From: JALEFZ01 sp039817415
Lineage (GTDB): Bacteria; Bacteroidota; Bacteroidia; J057
DNA: 64,000 nt
Assembly (NCBI GenBank): GCA_039817415.1
Contig: JBCBVV010000024.1
Location: 1 to 64,000, forward strand
Direction: 5' to 3'
The translations under genes and the position numbers were made by a program. Positions 26,547-35,877 of this stretch are shown one piece after another. Within the stretch, counting starts at the first letter, position 1. The number at the start of each line of letters is the position of its first letter. The notes under the pieces were generated by a model that saw only the letters and a program-made list of their open reading frames with translations, ran no database searches and had not been told where the DNA came from.

Positions 26547-27335
26547 ATGTTGGTTGTAGATACCATCTCAGATGCCAATAAGTTTGGGCAAACATGGAAC
26601 CATTCCTTTGCATGGGCCCTAGCTGGTGTAAAAAGAAAGGCTATTTTAGCGCGCCTTCCCCTTATTCGTTCACTCATTCCTAGAAATTACCTTTCCTTTG
26701 TTGGCAAAAATCTACCCGTAAATGGTCTGATGCTACACGGTGGAGGTCCTATGCATGTGGGAGGGACTATCGAGAACGACAAGTGTTGCCAAAATCCGTT
26801 GGACCTTGATCCCAATGACCCAGATTTCATTGAGAAAACTTCAGGAGGATTAAAAATGGTGGGGGAAGGAAAATTTAACCCCCTTTATCCTGATAAGGTC
26901 ATTGGAAACTTTTCCTCAGTAAATCGAATCCTAACAGATATTTCAGGTGATTTTATTGGAGCCTCCTTAGATCGCCTGATTTTCCCGGAAAAGACACATA
27001 AACAGAAAATAGAAGCCTTTTTAACGGCTGCAAGAGAGTGTGATAAACTGGATGGTAAAGTCATCTTGGAACAAACTGCTACCTTCGCCTTTAGGTCGGC
27101 TAAAAACCCCAGTGAATGGTATGAACCAACTACTGATACCATTCACGGAGTCATGTTTTTCGAATGGGGAATAAAGGGGCAGAAATTTAAAGGCGCCATT
27201 ACAGGAGGTACGGGTAAATATGCCGGAGCTAGTGGTGAGTTTTATAGAGAACGTTTGCTAGCCCCTAATTTTGCAGGGGCTGAAACCTTTAGAATTACAT
27301 TTCCAGACCTCCCTAAGCCCGATTATTGGCCATAG
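26547..27335 (+). CDS. Unknown protein with AOC-barrel/dirigent-like C-terminal part
   Basis: 262 residues, no clear signal peptide. The C-terminal half has the pattern seen in allene-oxide-cyclase-like and dirigent barrels: DGKVILEQTATFAF, a central GVMFFEWGIKGQKFKGAITGGTGKYAGASGEF, and a final strand FRITF. The GTGxYAGAxG block is the most telling piece. The N-terminal 100 residues are not recognised. It lies 95 bases before the nitronate monooxygenase gene and could bind or isomerise a lipid substrate. That is inference. Confidence 0.6.
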   Translation: MLVVDTISDANKFGQTWNHSFAWALAGVKRKAILARLPLIRSLIPRNYLSFVGKNLPVNGLMLHGGGPMHVGGTIENDKCCQNPLDLDPNDPDFIEKTSGGLKMVGEGKFNPLYPDKVIGNFSSVNRILTDISGDFIGASLDRLIFPEKTHKQKIEAFLTAARECDKLDGKVILEQTATFAFRSAKNPSEWYEPTTDTIHGVMFFEWGIKGQKFKGAITGGTGKYAGASGEFYRERLLAPNFAGAETFRITFPDLPKPDYWP

Positions 27336-27430
27336 GGAAAAATCCATTTTGCCAATGACGGAGATATGATTCTGGTCAATTAGAATCAATTAGACCTAGA
27401 CCAATTATTTCGCCAACTAAAAAACAACGT

Positions 27431-28405
27431 ATGAAACCTATTACCCAACAATTTCTACAAGACACGGGAGCTGAAGTTCCCATTATTTGTGGACCCATGT
27501 ATCCAGGTTCAAATCCAGAATTAATCGCAGCCGTTTCAGAGGCTGGTGGTTTTGGGGTGGTTCAACCTGTTTCTATGACTTCCCTGTATGGTCATGACTT
27601 TAGAGAAGGATTGAAATTGATTAAAAAACTGACTAAAAAGCCCTTTGGGGTCAATTTTACCATCTTTGGAGGGGCGAATAAGAAGTACCACGAGCAGATG
27701 AATAGATGGATGGAAATATCTATCGAAGAAGGGATTAAATTCTTTTTAACCTCCCTAGGGAAGCCTCATGCTGTTGTTAAGACTGCACATGAACACAGAA
27801 TCAAAGTTTACCACGATGTTCCCAATAAGAAAATAGCACTTGCGATGCGAGATGCTGGAGTGGATGGAATCAACTGTATCAATTGGCGAGGGGGAGGCCA
27901 GACAGGTATCCAATCCGCAGAACAATTCATGGAAGAATTGCACGAGCTAGATATTCCCTTGATTTGTGCTGGTGGAATTGGGAATGCTGATGATTTCCAA
28001 AAAGCACTGGATATGGGATATGCTGGGGTGCAATTGGGAACTCGCTTCTTAGCTACCAAAGAATGCAAGGTTACAGATAGTTATAAGCAGGCCATTGTAG
28101 ATGCAGAGGAAGATGATATTGTATGGACCAACAAAATTGCTGGAAATAACTCATCTGTCATCAAAACTGACGATATTATGAAGGGGGGATTACGAACGGG
28201 TCCTGTCATCAACTTTATGTTAAGAAGGCCCAAACTGAAAAAATATGCCAGAATGTACCTCATGAGCCGTGGGCTAAAGAACTATAGCAAAACGGCTTTT
28301 GACGACAACGTACAGTTCTGGCAGGCAGGAAAAGGAGTTGGGCAAATTACCTCCATCAAGACGGCAGCTGAGGTCATTCAAGCGTTTTCGAAAGTAAGCG
28401 TATAA
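27431..28405 (+). CDS. Nitronate monooxygenase-like flavoprotein
   Basis: 324 residues of the FMN-dependent 2-nitropropane dioxygenase family TIM barrel. It has the N-terminal CGPMYPGSNPELIAAVSEAGGFG, KPFGVNFTIFGG, the FMN phosphate-binding CAGGIGNADDFQKALDMGYAGVQLGTRF and the later NNSSVIKTDD. The family also includes enoyl-ACP reductase FabK, so the substrate is uncertain. The neighbours (an AOC-like protein and an acyl-CoA dehydrogenase) point to lipid-like substrates. It has its own start 95 bases after the previous gene and is followed after 66 bases by the dehydrogenase. Confidence 0.85.
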   Translation: MKPITQQFLQDTGAEVPIICGPMYPGSNPELIAAVSEAGGFGVVQPVSMTSLYGHDFREGLKLIKKLTKKPFGVNFTIFGGANKKYHEQMNRWMEISIEEGIKFFLTSLGKPHAVVKTAHEHRIKVYHDVPNKKIALAMRDAGVDGINCINWRGGGQTGIQSAEQFMEELHELDIPLICAGGIGNADDFQKALDMGYAGVQLGTRFLATKECKVTDSYKQAIVDAEEDDIVWTNKIAGNNSSVIKTDDIMKGGLRTGPVINFMLRRPKLKKYARMYLMSRGLKNYSKTAFDDNVQFWQAGKGVGQITSIKTAAEVIQAFSKVSV

Positions 28406-28471
28406 GCGGTGAACCTGACCCTTCCGCAAATAAGAGTCAAACAACTATTTGGTAACTGAAAAGGCATCTAT

Positions 28472-29629
28472 ATGAAACATTTATTCTTCTCCGAAGAGCA
28501 CGAATTATTCAGAAGTTCTCTTCAGGATTTCTTCAAAGCGGAAATCATCCCTCATTTAGACGAATGGGAAAAAGTAAGTAAAACAGACCGATCTGCCCTT
28601 CGCAAGATGGGAGAAATGGGATTTCTGGGTCTGGAGGTGGAGGAGGAATATGGTGGAATGGGCCTCGATTTCCTTTATTCAACGATTCTATGTGAGGAGT
28701 TGGGAAGAGCTGGCAGCATGGGTTTTTATACCGTCGTGGCAGCACATAGCTATTTGGCGATGAATTACCTTATTCATGCAGGTTCTCCCTTTATCAAGGA
28801 CAAATACCTTCGGCCGAGTGTCAGTGGAGAATTGATCGGTTCATTGGCTATGACTGAACCCAATGCAGGCTCTGACTTGAAAGGAATTCGCACGACTGCC
28901 GAACTTGTTGGAGACGAGTTCATTGTCAATGGTTCCAAAACCTTTATCTCCAATGCCTATTATGGAGATTATACGGTTGCGGCTGTTAGAACAGAACATG
29001 GCATGTCCATGCTGGTTATGGATTTGGATGCTGAAGGGGTTTCAAGAACCAAGTTGGACAAGGTCGGTATTCGTATCTCAGATACAGCTGAACTTTCATT
29101 TAACAACGTCCGTGTTCCAAAGGAAAACCTTCTTGGGGAGGAAGGCAAAGGTTTTTACTACATGATGGAAAGCCTTCAAGTTGAGCGATTGACAGGTGCT
29201 CAAGCCTGTATGGGGCTGATTGAGTACGTGATGGACATCACTTTACAATACATTGCTGAGCGAATGGCTTTTGGCCAGAGCATCAACAAATTTCAGGTAT
29301 TGAGACACCAGATTGCTGAAATGGCAACAGAAATGGAAGCCTATCGAGCTTTTATGTATCAAACGAGTTTTAGGTTGGCTAAGGGAGAAAATGTGGTAAA
29401 GGAATGTTCTATGCTCAAGATGAGAGTAGGAGACTTATTGAATGAAATCGTCTACAAGTGTCAACAGATGTTTGGGGGATATGGCTTCATGGAAGAATAT
29501 CCTATTGGACGCATCTATCGCGATGTGCGAATTGCACCCGTGTATGGGGGAACTTCTGAAATTATGAAAGAGGTGATTGCCAAAATGGTTGTGGATCAAG
29601 TTTCTTACAAACCTGTTTACAAGAAGTAA
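28472..29629 (+). CDS. Acyl-CoA dehydrogenase
   Basis: 385 residues and a complete acyl-CoA dehydrogenase. The N-terminal helical domain is followed by AMTEPNAGSDLKGIRTTA (FAD and substrate contacts) and the C-terminal helical domain, with QMFGGYGFMEEYPIGRIYRDVRI and the catalytic-base region PVYGGTSEIMKEVIAKM, where the Glu of GGTSEI is the likely base. It removes two hydrogens from an acyl-CoA and passes electrons to ETF. The chain-length preference cannot be read. It ends an operon-like block (AOC-like, nitronate monooxygenase, dehydrogenase), and a strong terminator follows. Confidence 0.95.
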   Translation: MKHLFFSEEHELFRSSLQDFFKAEIIPHLDEWEKVSKTDRSALRKMGEMGFLGLEVEEEYGGMGLDFLYSTILCEELGRAGSMGFYTVVAAHSYLAMNYLIHAGSPFIKDKYLRPSVSGELIGSLAMTEPNAGSDLKGIRTTAELVGDEFIVNGSKTFISNAYYGDYTVAAVRTEHGMSMLVMDLDAEGVSRTKLDKVGIRISDTAELSFNNVRVPKENLLGEEGKGFYYMMESLQVERLTGAQACMGLIEYVMDITLQYIAERMAFGQSINKFQVLRHQIAEMATEMEAYRAFMYQTSFRLAKGENVVKECSMLKMRVGDLLNEIVYKCQQMFGGYGFMEEYPIGRIYRDVRIAPVYGGTSEIMKEVIAKMVVDQVSYKPVYKK

Positions 29630-29665
29630 GACCCTCGCCAATTGGTGAGAAGAAATAAAATCACC

Positions 29666-29702
29666 AGCACTTACAAGCCTTTGCTTGTAAGTGCTTTTTC
29701 TT
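29666..29702 (+). terminator. Rho-independent terminator after acyl-CoA dehydrogenase
   Basis: Perfect 12-base arms AGCACTTACAAG / CTTGTAAGTGCT around CCTTTG, followed by TTTTCTTT. Confidence 0.85.
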
Positions 29703-29856
29703 TAGGTGAATAAGCTTTTTTTCCAAAGAGTCCCATTTAATAAAATACAAGGATGCCTAACTTTTTTCAGCTGGAAAGTTTATTTTAAAGGAACGTAAGA
29801 GTAACCTATCGCGATCTCTCTATTCTGATCTTCTCAAATGATAATTGTACAATCGA

Positions 29857-30405
29857 ATGGCAAATCTAAAAGGCCTACTTCCCTTATTCAGACATCTCAC
29901 GATACGGACGGTTGAAAAGGGTGAAGTCTTAGTGGAAAGAGGCGCTACCCAAAAAGAGCTTTTTTTCATCAGGAAGGGAATGGTCAGAAGTTATTTCTTG
30001 AATGAAAAATTAGAAGAGATTACTTTTCAGCTCTTTCCGGAGTACTATATTTTTGGGAATATCCACGCAGTTTTATTTGATGAGCCTTCTCATTTTTGTT
30101 TTCAGGCTTTGGAGAAAACCAAGGTGTATTCCATCGATTATACTTCCTATTTTGAGCTATCTTCCAAGAATCCTGATGTCTCTCAATTAAACATGAGCTT
30201 TCTGGGTAAAAAGGTCGTCAAACAAGCCTTCCAACGTGTTGAATCCTTTGTTGCGCTCACACCTGAGGAGCGATATCGCAAATATGCGAAAGATCATCCA
30301 AATATAATTGGCAGAGCTCCAGACAAATACATTGCCAATGTCTTAGGTATTACGCCTGTTTCGTTGAGCAGAATTAGAAACCGTATCGCCTCCAAGGTCG
30401 ACTAG
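29857..30405 (+). CDS. Crp/Fnr-family transcriptional regulator
   Basis: I start at the ATG at 29857 (MANLKGLLPLF) rather than the in-frame TTG at 29845. There are 182 residues. The N-terminal cNMP-binding-type beta-roll has EKGEVLVERGATQKELFFIRKGMV. The C-terminal helix-turn-helix ends in IANVLGITPVSLSRIRNRI. There is no cluster-binding set of cysteines, so it is not an O2-sensing FNR. Regulators of this short type are common in Bacteroidetes. It precedes an outer-membrane-like protein and may control it. Target and ligand are unknown. Confidence 0.88.
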   Translation: MANLKGLLPLFRHLTIRTVEKGEVLVERGATQKELFFIRKGMVRSYFLNEKLEEITFQLFPEYYIFGNIHAVLFDEPSHFCFQALEKTKVYSIDYTSYFELSSKNPDVSQLNMSFLGKKVVKQAFQRVESFVALTPEERYRKYAKDHPNIIGRAPDKYIANVLGITPVSLSRIRNRIASKVD

Positions 30406-30495
30406 CTCCTTTCAATTTCTTAGCGTTTGTTAATGTACTTCGGTTGTGGTTTGAAATAGATTTGCAAGATCAAACTTCAAACATAATCGAGTAAT

Positions 30496-31101
30496 ATGCG
30501 GTATTTGAGCATTTTATGTCTATCCCTCTTTTTAACCAGCTCTTTATGGGCACAATCCTCTGATGAGACCAGGTTGAAGCTGTCCCTTCAAACGGATTTG
30601 TTGGCCTATACGACAGCTGGTGGTTGGAGTACTTGGGCCTCTGCAGAGTTAAATCGGTATAAGCTTTCTGTAGCCTTTGTCAATTATCCCAATCGCTTTC
30701 CGGATATCTATGAAGAAACAGGGATTCAGGAAAATCCAAGCTGGCTAAGGATTCAGCTTTCTAGAGGATTTAAGCCTACTTCCAAACTGAAGAATTTCTT
30801 CTACGGTTTAAATGTTGAGCACCATTGGAGAGAATTAACCGAAGACAATAACCCCGAAGAAATCCTGAACGATACCCATTGGGAACTAGGAATATTTGCA
30901 GGCTATGAATGGAGACCTTGGCAAAAGAAAGAAAATGCCTTACAACATATTTCAGTGATATTCTGGGCTGGTCTCAATGCCCTGCCTACTAATTCTGAAA
31001 TGAGTCGTGTTTTTGAAAACACAGGAAGTATTTACGATATCCCTGGCATTTTCAGGAATACCATTGGCATCAACTTGAGCTACACCATTTTTCAACAATA
31101 A
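30496..31101 (+). CDS. Secreted outer-membrane-like hypothetical protein
   Basis: 201 residues with a clear signal peptide (MRYLSILCLSLFLTSSLWAQ). The rest alternates polar and non-polar residues with many aromatic ends (LKLSLQTDLLAYTTAGGW, YKLSVAFVNYPNRF, WELGIFAGYEWRPW, GINLSYTIF), as in a small outer-membrane beta-barrel. No family is recognised. It is followed after 12 bases by the lipoprotein gene, so the two are probably one operon downstream of a Crp-type regulator. Confidence 0.65.
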   Translation: MRYLSILCLSLFLTSSLWAQSSDETRLKLSLQTDLLAYTTAGGWSTWASAELNRYKLSVAFVNYPNRFPDIYEETGIQENPSWLRIQLSRGFKPTSKLKNFFYGLNVEHHWRELTEDNNPEEILNDTHWELGIFAGYEWRPWQKKENALQHISVIFWAGLNALPTNSEMSRVFENTGSIYDIPGIFRNTIGINLSYTIFQQ

Positions 31102-31113
31102 ACCAGCACTAAA

Positions 31114-32400
31114 ATGAACAACATAACCTTTTTCACAAGTTGTCTAGCTATGCTACTCTTAGGCGGATGCATTGAAGAAAGAGTAGATGACGCTTTGTTT
31201 AACAGTAACCTAGCTAATGCAGATTATTGGTCTGAGGAAGCCAAGATTCTTTCAGCTGGTGTAGGCTTTGCCGATATCATTGAGGTTGATTTTGACGAAG
31301 TAAGCAGGGAAAATGCCATCGCTGCTGGTGCTGCCTGGTTAGATGATTCAAGTTGCGAGCCCGAAAATACTGGAGTATTTACTCAACTTGCCCTTGCACC
31401 CGGAGTTACTATTCTTTACAGAGGGAATGTAGATTATAGTGTCCTGAAAGATGGTGCACTGGGCCTTGATGGTCAACCTATTGTCTTCAGCTGGCCCGTA
31501 CTTTCAGAAAATGTTCATCCGGAAGATTTCAAAATTACACTAAATACGGGCGAGGTCGTTTTTCCACAGTTTGCAGGAATGAATCCTAACTACGAATACA
31601 ACGAGAGAAATTGTGTAGTCCTATTTGGGGAGGTATGTAACCGCTTACCAAGTTCTGATCCTGCTGCTCGTTTTCCAGTAAGGGTAGACATTGTGGATGA
31701 TGGAACTCCCTTGATGCTTATTGGTCCTAACCAAGAGATCAAAAGCGCGGTAGGTATGTTTTGGGAAACTACTACCAGTCCATATGACGAAAACAACGGA
31801 CCTCGTTTGGTAGGGGCCAAACTAAATTACTGTGGAACCAAGGCTGTTGGTGAGGGAGTAGCTGGTGCTGCTTTTGCCAACAGTGTGGTACCCAATGATG
31901 AATTTGCTCTTTATGGGGGAGGCGATTTTCGTTTACGTATTCTTACAACTGGAGGATTCTCTCCAGATGGCGTAAGAGGAGTGAAGCCTACAGATTTTGA
32001 GAAATATTTTATCATTCATGCTTTGGGACAGAATGGGGATACTGTTTTGATAGACAAGGTTGGTCAGGATTTTCAGGTCTTAGGAGGAAGTCTTCGCGTC
32101 ATTGGTTTGTCTGATTTGGGGTTAGCACAGGATTCATATGATGAGTGCTATGTGGAGGATAGAGACAATTACATAGATATAATTTTAGAAGGAGATGAGG
32201 CAGCAGCTCGCAACATTACTTTTTTGGAAATCCCTAGTCTGGAAGGTGGTTATTCCCCCTTTTACAATCCAGGCGGGCCAGGTACCACACCTACTCTGGG
32301 TGTCAATTACAGTGCTCCCGGACCAAGAGATGTAGAGCCTGTCATTATAGCCTTGGACAATCCCATGCGAGTAAGTTATGATGGTTATAGATATAGGTAA
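31114..32400 (+). CDS. Hypothetical lipoprotein
   Basis: 428 residues. The signal ends in a lipobox (LLLGGC), so the mature N-terminus is a lipidated Cys. The rest is beta-rich with repeated motifs such as GGDFRLRILTTGGFSPDG and IDIILEGDEAA, and a pattern of Gly/Pro turns. No family is recognised. It probably sits in the outer membrane next to the product of the preceding gene. Its function is unknown. Confidence 0.65.
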   Translation: MNNITFFTSCLAMLLLGGCIEERVDDALFNSNLANADYWSEEAKILSAGVGFADIIEVDFDEVSRENAIAAGAAWLDDSSCEPENTGVFTQLALAPGVTILYRGNVDYSVLKDGALGLDGQPIVFSWPVLSENVHPEDFKITLNTGEVVFPQFAGMNPNYEYNERNCVVLFGEVCNRLPSSDPAARFPVRVDIVDDGTPLMLIGPNQEIKSAVGMFWETTTSPYDENNGPRLVGAKLNYCGTKAVGEGVAGAAFANSVVPNDEFALYGGGDFRLRILTTGGFSPDGVRGVKPTDFEKYFIIHALGQNGDTVLIDKVGQDFQVLGGSLRVIGLSDLGLAQDSYDECYVEDRDNYIDIILEGDEAAARNITFLEIPSLEGGYSPFYNPGGPGTTPTLGVNYSAPGPRDVEPVIIALDNPMRVSYDGYRYR

Positions 32401-32577
32401 GCTGCTCAAGATGGCTTATCACAGAAAATAGGCTTTCTGTAAATAGAAGGTGGACAAGGTCAATAGTTTAGTCCATCTTCTTATTTTTTAAAAGGGGTAG
32501 AGGAACGAATAAGAATTGGTAACTTAATTGATATATATATGGTAAAGCTGATTACAGAAACTTTAGGTTGAACGAAA

Positions 32578-33150
32578 ATGCGTGAGTCTCTCAAGAAATA
32601 TATGATAGATCAAGTTACCTTTCCGAAGGAAACAGAGATAGATGGGATACTGGAATTGTTTGAGGTAGTGAATTTTAAAAAGGGAGAGTTTTTCAAAAAA
32701 CCCTTTGTCGCCGGACCCGATATTGCCTTTTTACCCGAAGGAGCTGTTAGAATCATAATTTACAAGGAAAATGGGGATGAAATCACGGCAAGAATTCGAG
32801 AAAACAACTCATTTATCATTGACCCATTTAGACTAAAAGGAATCGAAGTTTCTCCCTTGGGAATAGAGTGTCTAGCAGATCAATCGCTTTTGGTGGCACC
32901 CATCAGCAAGCTTACAAAATTGTTTGAAACCAATCTTGCCTGGAACATTGTGATTCGAAAACAACTGATGGAGCAAATGGCTGATATCGCTCAGAGCCAA
33001 TATTTGTTTCTGACAGGTAATGCCAAAGAACGATACAACTATATCATTGAAAACAATCCAGGACTCCTAAAAAAGTTTCCCCTACATTTTATCGCTTCGA
33101 TGATTGGAATTACCCCAACCCAGCTTAGTAGAATTCGAAATAAAAAATAA
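32578..33150 (+). CDS. Crp/Fnr-family transcriptional regulator
   Basis: 190 residues. The cNMP-binding-like beta-roll (FKKGEFFKKPFVAGPDIAFLPEGAVRII, EITARIRENNSFI) is followed by a helical linker (MEQMADIAQSQYLFL) and the short helix-turn-helix IASMIGITPTQLSRIRNKK. It is a second, clearly different member of the family of the gene at 29857 (the HTH ends are similar: GITPxxLSRIRN). It stands 83 bases before the DJ-1 lipoprotein and sulfatase pair and may control it. Confidence 0.87.
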   Translation: MRESLKKYMIDQVTFPKETEIDGILELFEVVNFKKGEFFKKPFVAGPDIAFLPEGAVRIIIYKENGDEITARIRENNSFIIDPFRLKGIEVSPLGIECLADQSLLVAPISKLTKLFETNLAWNIVIRKQLMEQMADIAQSQYLFLTGNAKERYNYIIENNPGLLKKFPLHFIASMIGITPTQLSRIRNKK

Positions 33151-33232
33151 GCTTTTTCATTTCTCAACATTTGTTGAGGACAAAGCCCAACCCATTCCAA
33201 TACCTTGCCTTCAGCAAACAAAAAAACATACA

Positions 33233-34081
33233 ATGAAGAAAGGTATTATTTCCTCCATATTTTTGATCATAGCAGCCATAGGCCTGAGCAGTTGTTCATC
33301 CATCCTAAAGTCAAGAGGCCTTCATCCAGACTATGATGGACAGACCTTTAACCTAAATGGAAAAAAGGCTTTGATCGTTACGACTAGTCATGGGGTATTA
33401 AGCAAACCTGGGGAGACAAGTGGTGATTCAACCGGTGTCTTTGGCTCTGAAATGACGATTCCCTACTACGAATTCCAAGACGCCAACATGGAGGTTCATG
33501 TGGCAAGTATAAAAGGAGGGCTTATTCCCATCGATCCTAAATCCTTCAAAAAAGCCATTATAAGCCCTGAAGATAAGCGTTATTTAGCGGATGAAATCTT
33601 CCAAGAAAAAACGAAAAAATCAATTCCCGTCTTTGAGATAGACTTTAAGGATTATGATGTGGTGTTTTTCGCGGGGGGTTGGGGAGCAGCTTATGATTTG
33701 GGCTCAATGGAACTAGGGGAAAAGGTATCTGATGCCTATTATCATTCTGATGTTATTTTTGGAAGTGTATGTCATGGAGCCTTAGCCTTTACCACGGCCA
33801 AAGACACAACAGGAGAGTATTTAATCAAGGGGAGAACCATGACGGGTGTGACCCAAAGTCAACTTGATCAACTCAACATAGAATTTACTCCCCTCCATCC
33901 TGAAGAAGAACTAAAAAAGGCTGGAGCAGATTATCAATGTAGCACGGGAAGAAGAGACTTTTTTGAGACCTTGACTGTAGTGGACCAAGAAAAGCGTTTT
34001 GTAACGGGACAAAACCAAAACTCAGGTCATGAGACCTCTCAAGAGATATTGAAATTGGTGAAGAATAACCCTAACAAGTAA
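33233..34081 (+). CDS. DJ-1/PfpI-type glutamine-amidotransferase-like lipoprotein
   Basis: The start at 33233 gives 282 residues with a lipobox signal (MKKGIISSIFLIIAAIGLSSC), so the protein is lipidated and exported. The body has the class I glutamine amidotransferase-like fold: KALIVTTSHGVL, DVVFFAGGWGAAYDL and the nucleophile-elbow GSVCHGALAF. The Cys is a likely catalytic residue, as in Hsp31-type enzymes. A lipidated extracytoplasmic member is unusual, because the better-known DJ-1 proteins are cytoplasmic. The sulfatase starts 6 bases later, so the two are coupled. Confidence 0.8.
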   Translation: MKKGIISSIFLIIAAIGLSSCSSILKSRGLHPDYDGQTFNLNGKKALIVTTSHGVLSKPGETSGDSTGVFGSEMTIPYYEFQDANMEVHVASIKGGLIPIDPKSFKKAIISPEDKRYLADEIFQEKTKKSIPVFEIDFKDYDVVFFAGGWGAAYDLGSMELGEKVSDAYYHSDVIFGSVCHGALAFTTAKDTTGEYLIKGRTMTGVTQSQLDQLNIEFTPLHPEEELKKAGADYQCSTGRRDFFETLTVVDQEKRFVTGQNQNSGHETSQEILKLVKNNPNK

Positions 34082-34087
34082 GCCAAG

Positions 34088-35767
34088 ATGAAATCATATT
34101 ATTTCCTTATCCTTCTTGTGCTATTCGCCTTCAGTCAGAAAGGGTTTGGCCAGAATATCTCAGCTGACCTCAAGCCTAATATCGTCTTGATTCTGGTAGA
34201 CGATTCAGGTTTGATGGATTTTGGAGCTTATGGTGGAGAGGCTCAAACCCCGACAATTGACAGCCTTACTCACAATGGCCTCATGTTCACAAATATGCAT
34301 GCCTCCCCAGTTTGTGCCCCTTCGAGAGCTATGTTGATGACAGGGACGGATAGCCACCTAAATGGAGTGGCCAACCTTCCAGAAATGCTCCCTAAAAAAT
34401 ACCAAGAAATTGAAGGCTATGAAGGGGTACTCTCAGAAAATGTCCAAACCATCGCAACCCGATTGAAGGAAGTGAACTATAACAGCTATGTGGCAGGAAA
34501 GTGGCATTTAGGGCATGATGAAAAGACCTTGCCCAATAAAAGAGGTTTTGATCGTTCCTTTATTTTGGGAGGCTCTGGTGCAGACAATTTCAATGGATCT
34601 GGCTATTTGCCCTTCAAATCTGAAGTGACTTGGTTTGAGGATGGGAAGCAGACTGAATTGCCCAAAGACTTTTATTCCTCAGCTTATTTTGTAGATCAAT
34701 TGATTCGATTTCACGATGAGGAAGAGAACAAGGAAGAACCCTTTTTTACTTTTCTCTCCTTCCTCGCTGTTCATGCGCCCGTTCAGGCTCCCCAAGAATA
34801 TGTAGAAAAGTACACGAAAATGTATGAGGCGGGTTGGGATGAGTTGAGGCTAAAGCGTTTCAAGACCGCTAAGGAACTCGGCATATTACCGAAAGAGGCG
34901 GAAATGAATCCGACCTTTGATAAGATGAAAAAATGGGATGAGCTTTCTGAAAAGGAACAAGAAGAAAAAATCACAGATATAGCGATGATGGCAGCGATGT
35001 TGGAAGCCATGGATCATCATATTGGTCGCTATATTCAATACCTGAAGAACAATGGGATGGCAGATAATACCATTTTTATTGTTACCTCAGACAATGGTCC
35101 TGACGGAGGCGATTACGCAGGGATTATGGTTTGGGCTAAGCGCCAAGGCTATGAAAGGAATTTGGAAAAGGTTCAAGGAAATAGGTACTATGGATTCATC
35201 GGTCCGGAATATGCCTCAGCCATTGCTGCTCCTTTTTCCTTTTATAAATACTATACAGGTGAAGGAGGACTGAGAGTACCATACGTCATGTCTGGCGCTG
35301 GAATTCCGACGAACAAAAGAGACGATTCTTTTTGCTTTTTTACGGATATCGCCCCCACCATTTACGACATTGCAGGTATTTCAACTACTGCAAATGAGGG
35401 ATTTGTCCCAGTAACAGGGAAGAGCATGCTTCCTCATATTCAAGATCCTAGCATCCCGATTTACAAAGAAGATGAGGGGGTACCGATGGAGGTCGCTGCC
35501 AATTCTGCCTATTTCATGGGAGACTACAAAATCGTCAAGAACAACATTCCATTGGGAGACAATAGCTGGAAAATGTATAACCTAAAGACTGATCCAGCGG
35601 AAACAAAGGATATCTCAACTATTGAACCTTACCTATTTCAGTCAATGCTGTCTAGATATGAACGATATGAAAAGGAAGTTGGAGTAGTCAAGATGCCAGA
35701 AGGATACAATGCTGAAGGAGAAGTGGGGAAGAAGTCTATGAAGGCGATTGTGAATCCTTTTAAATGA
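34088..35767 (+). CDS. Secreted arylsulfatase
   Basis: 559 residues with a signal peptide (MKSYYFLILLVLFAFSQKGFG). The sulfatase signature CxPSR is C76-A-P-S-R80; Cys76 becomes formylglycine if a maturase is available. Metal-binding D38-D39 are in ILVDDSG, and GKWHLG and SDNGPDGG are further family blocks. Marine Bacteroidota use such enzymes on sulfated polysaccharides. A specific substrate cannot be assigned. No formylglycine-generating enzyme is in the window. Confidence 0.92.
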   Translation: MKSYYFLILLVLFAFSQKGFGQNISADLKPNIVLILVDDSGLMDFGAYGGEAQTPTIDSLTHNGLMFTNMHASPVCAPSRAMLMTGTDSHLNGVANLPEMLPKKYQEIEGYEGVLSENVQTIATRLKEVNYNSYVAGKWHLGHDEKTLPNKRGFDRSFILGGSGADNFNGSGYLPFKSEVTWFEDGKQTELPKDFYSSAYFVDQLIRFHDEEENKEEPFFTFLSFLAVHAPVQAPQEYVEKYTKMYEAGWDELRLKRFKTAKELGILPKEAEMNPTFDKMKKWDELSEKEQEEKITDIAMMAAMLEAMDHHIGRYIQYLKNNGMADNTIFIVTSDNGPDGGDYAGIMVWAKRQGYERNLEKVQGNRYYGFIGPEYASAIAAPFSFYKYYTGEGGLRVPYVMSGAGIPTNKRDDSFCFFTDIAPTIYDIAGISTTANEGFVPVTGKSMLPHIQDPSIPIYKEDEGVPMEVAANSAYFMGDYKIVKNNIPLGDNSWKMYNLKTDPAETKDISTIEPYLFQSMLSRYERYEKEVGVVKMPEGYNAEGEVGKKSMKAIVNPFK

Positions 35768-35817
35768 TGTGAGCCTTTGTCAAAAGTGCCCTTAACATAA
35801 CCCTTAATTCAAAATAG

Positions 35818-35856
35818 AAGCCCAACGAATTCCCATTTAGGGAGGTCGTTGGACTT
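35818..35856. terminator. Hairpin between convergent sulfatase and PL6 genes
   Basis: Arms AAGCCCAACGA / TCGTTGGACTT with one mismatch, in the 110 bases between the two convergent genes. It could end transcription from both sides, although the T-run is weak. Confidence 0.45.
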
Positions 35857-35877
35857 TGCCTAATTCCTTTTATGCTG

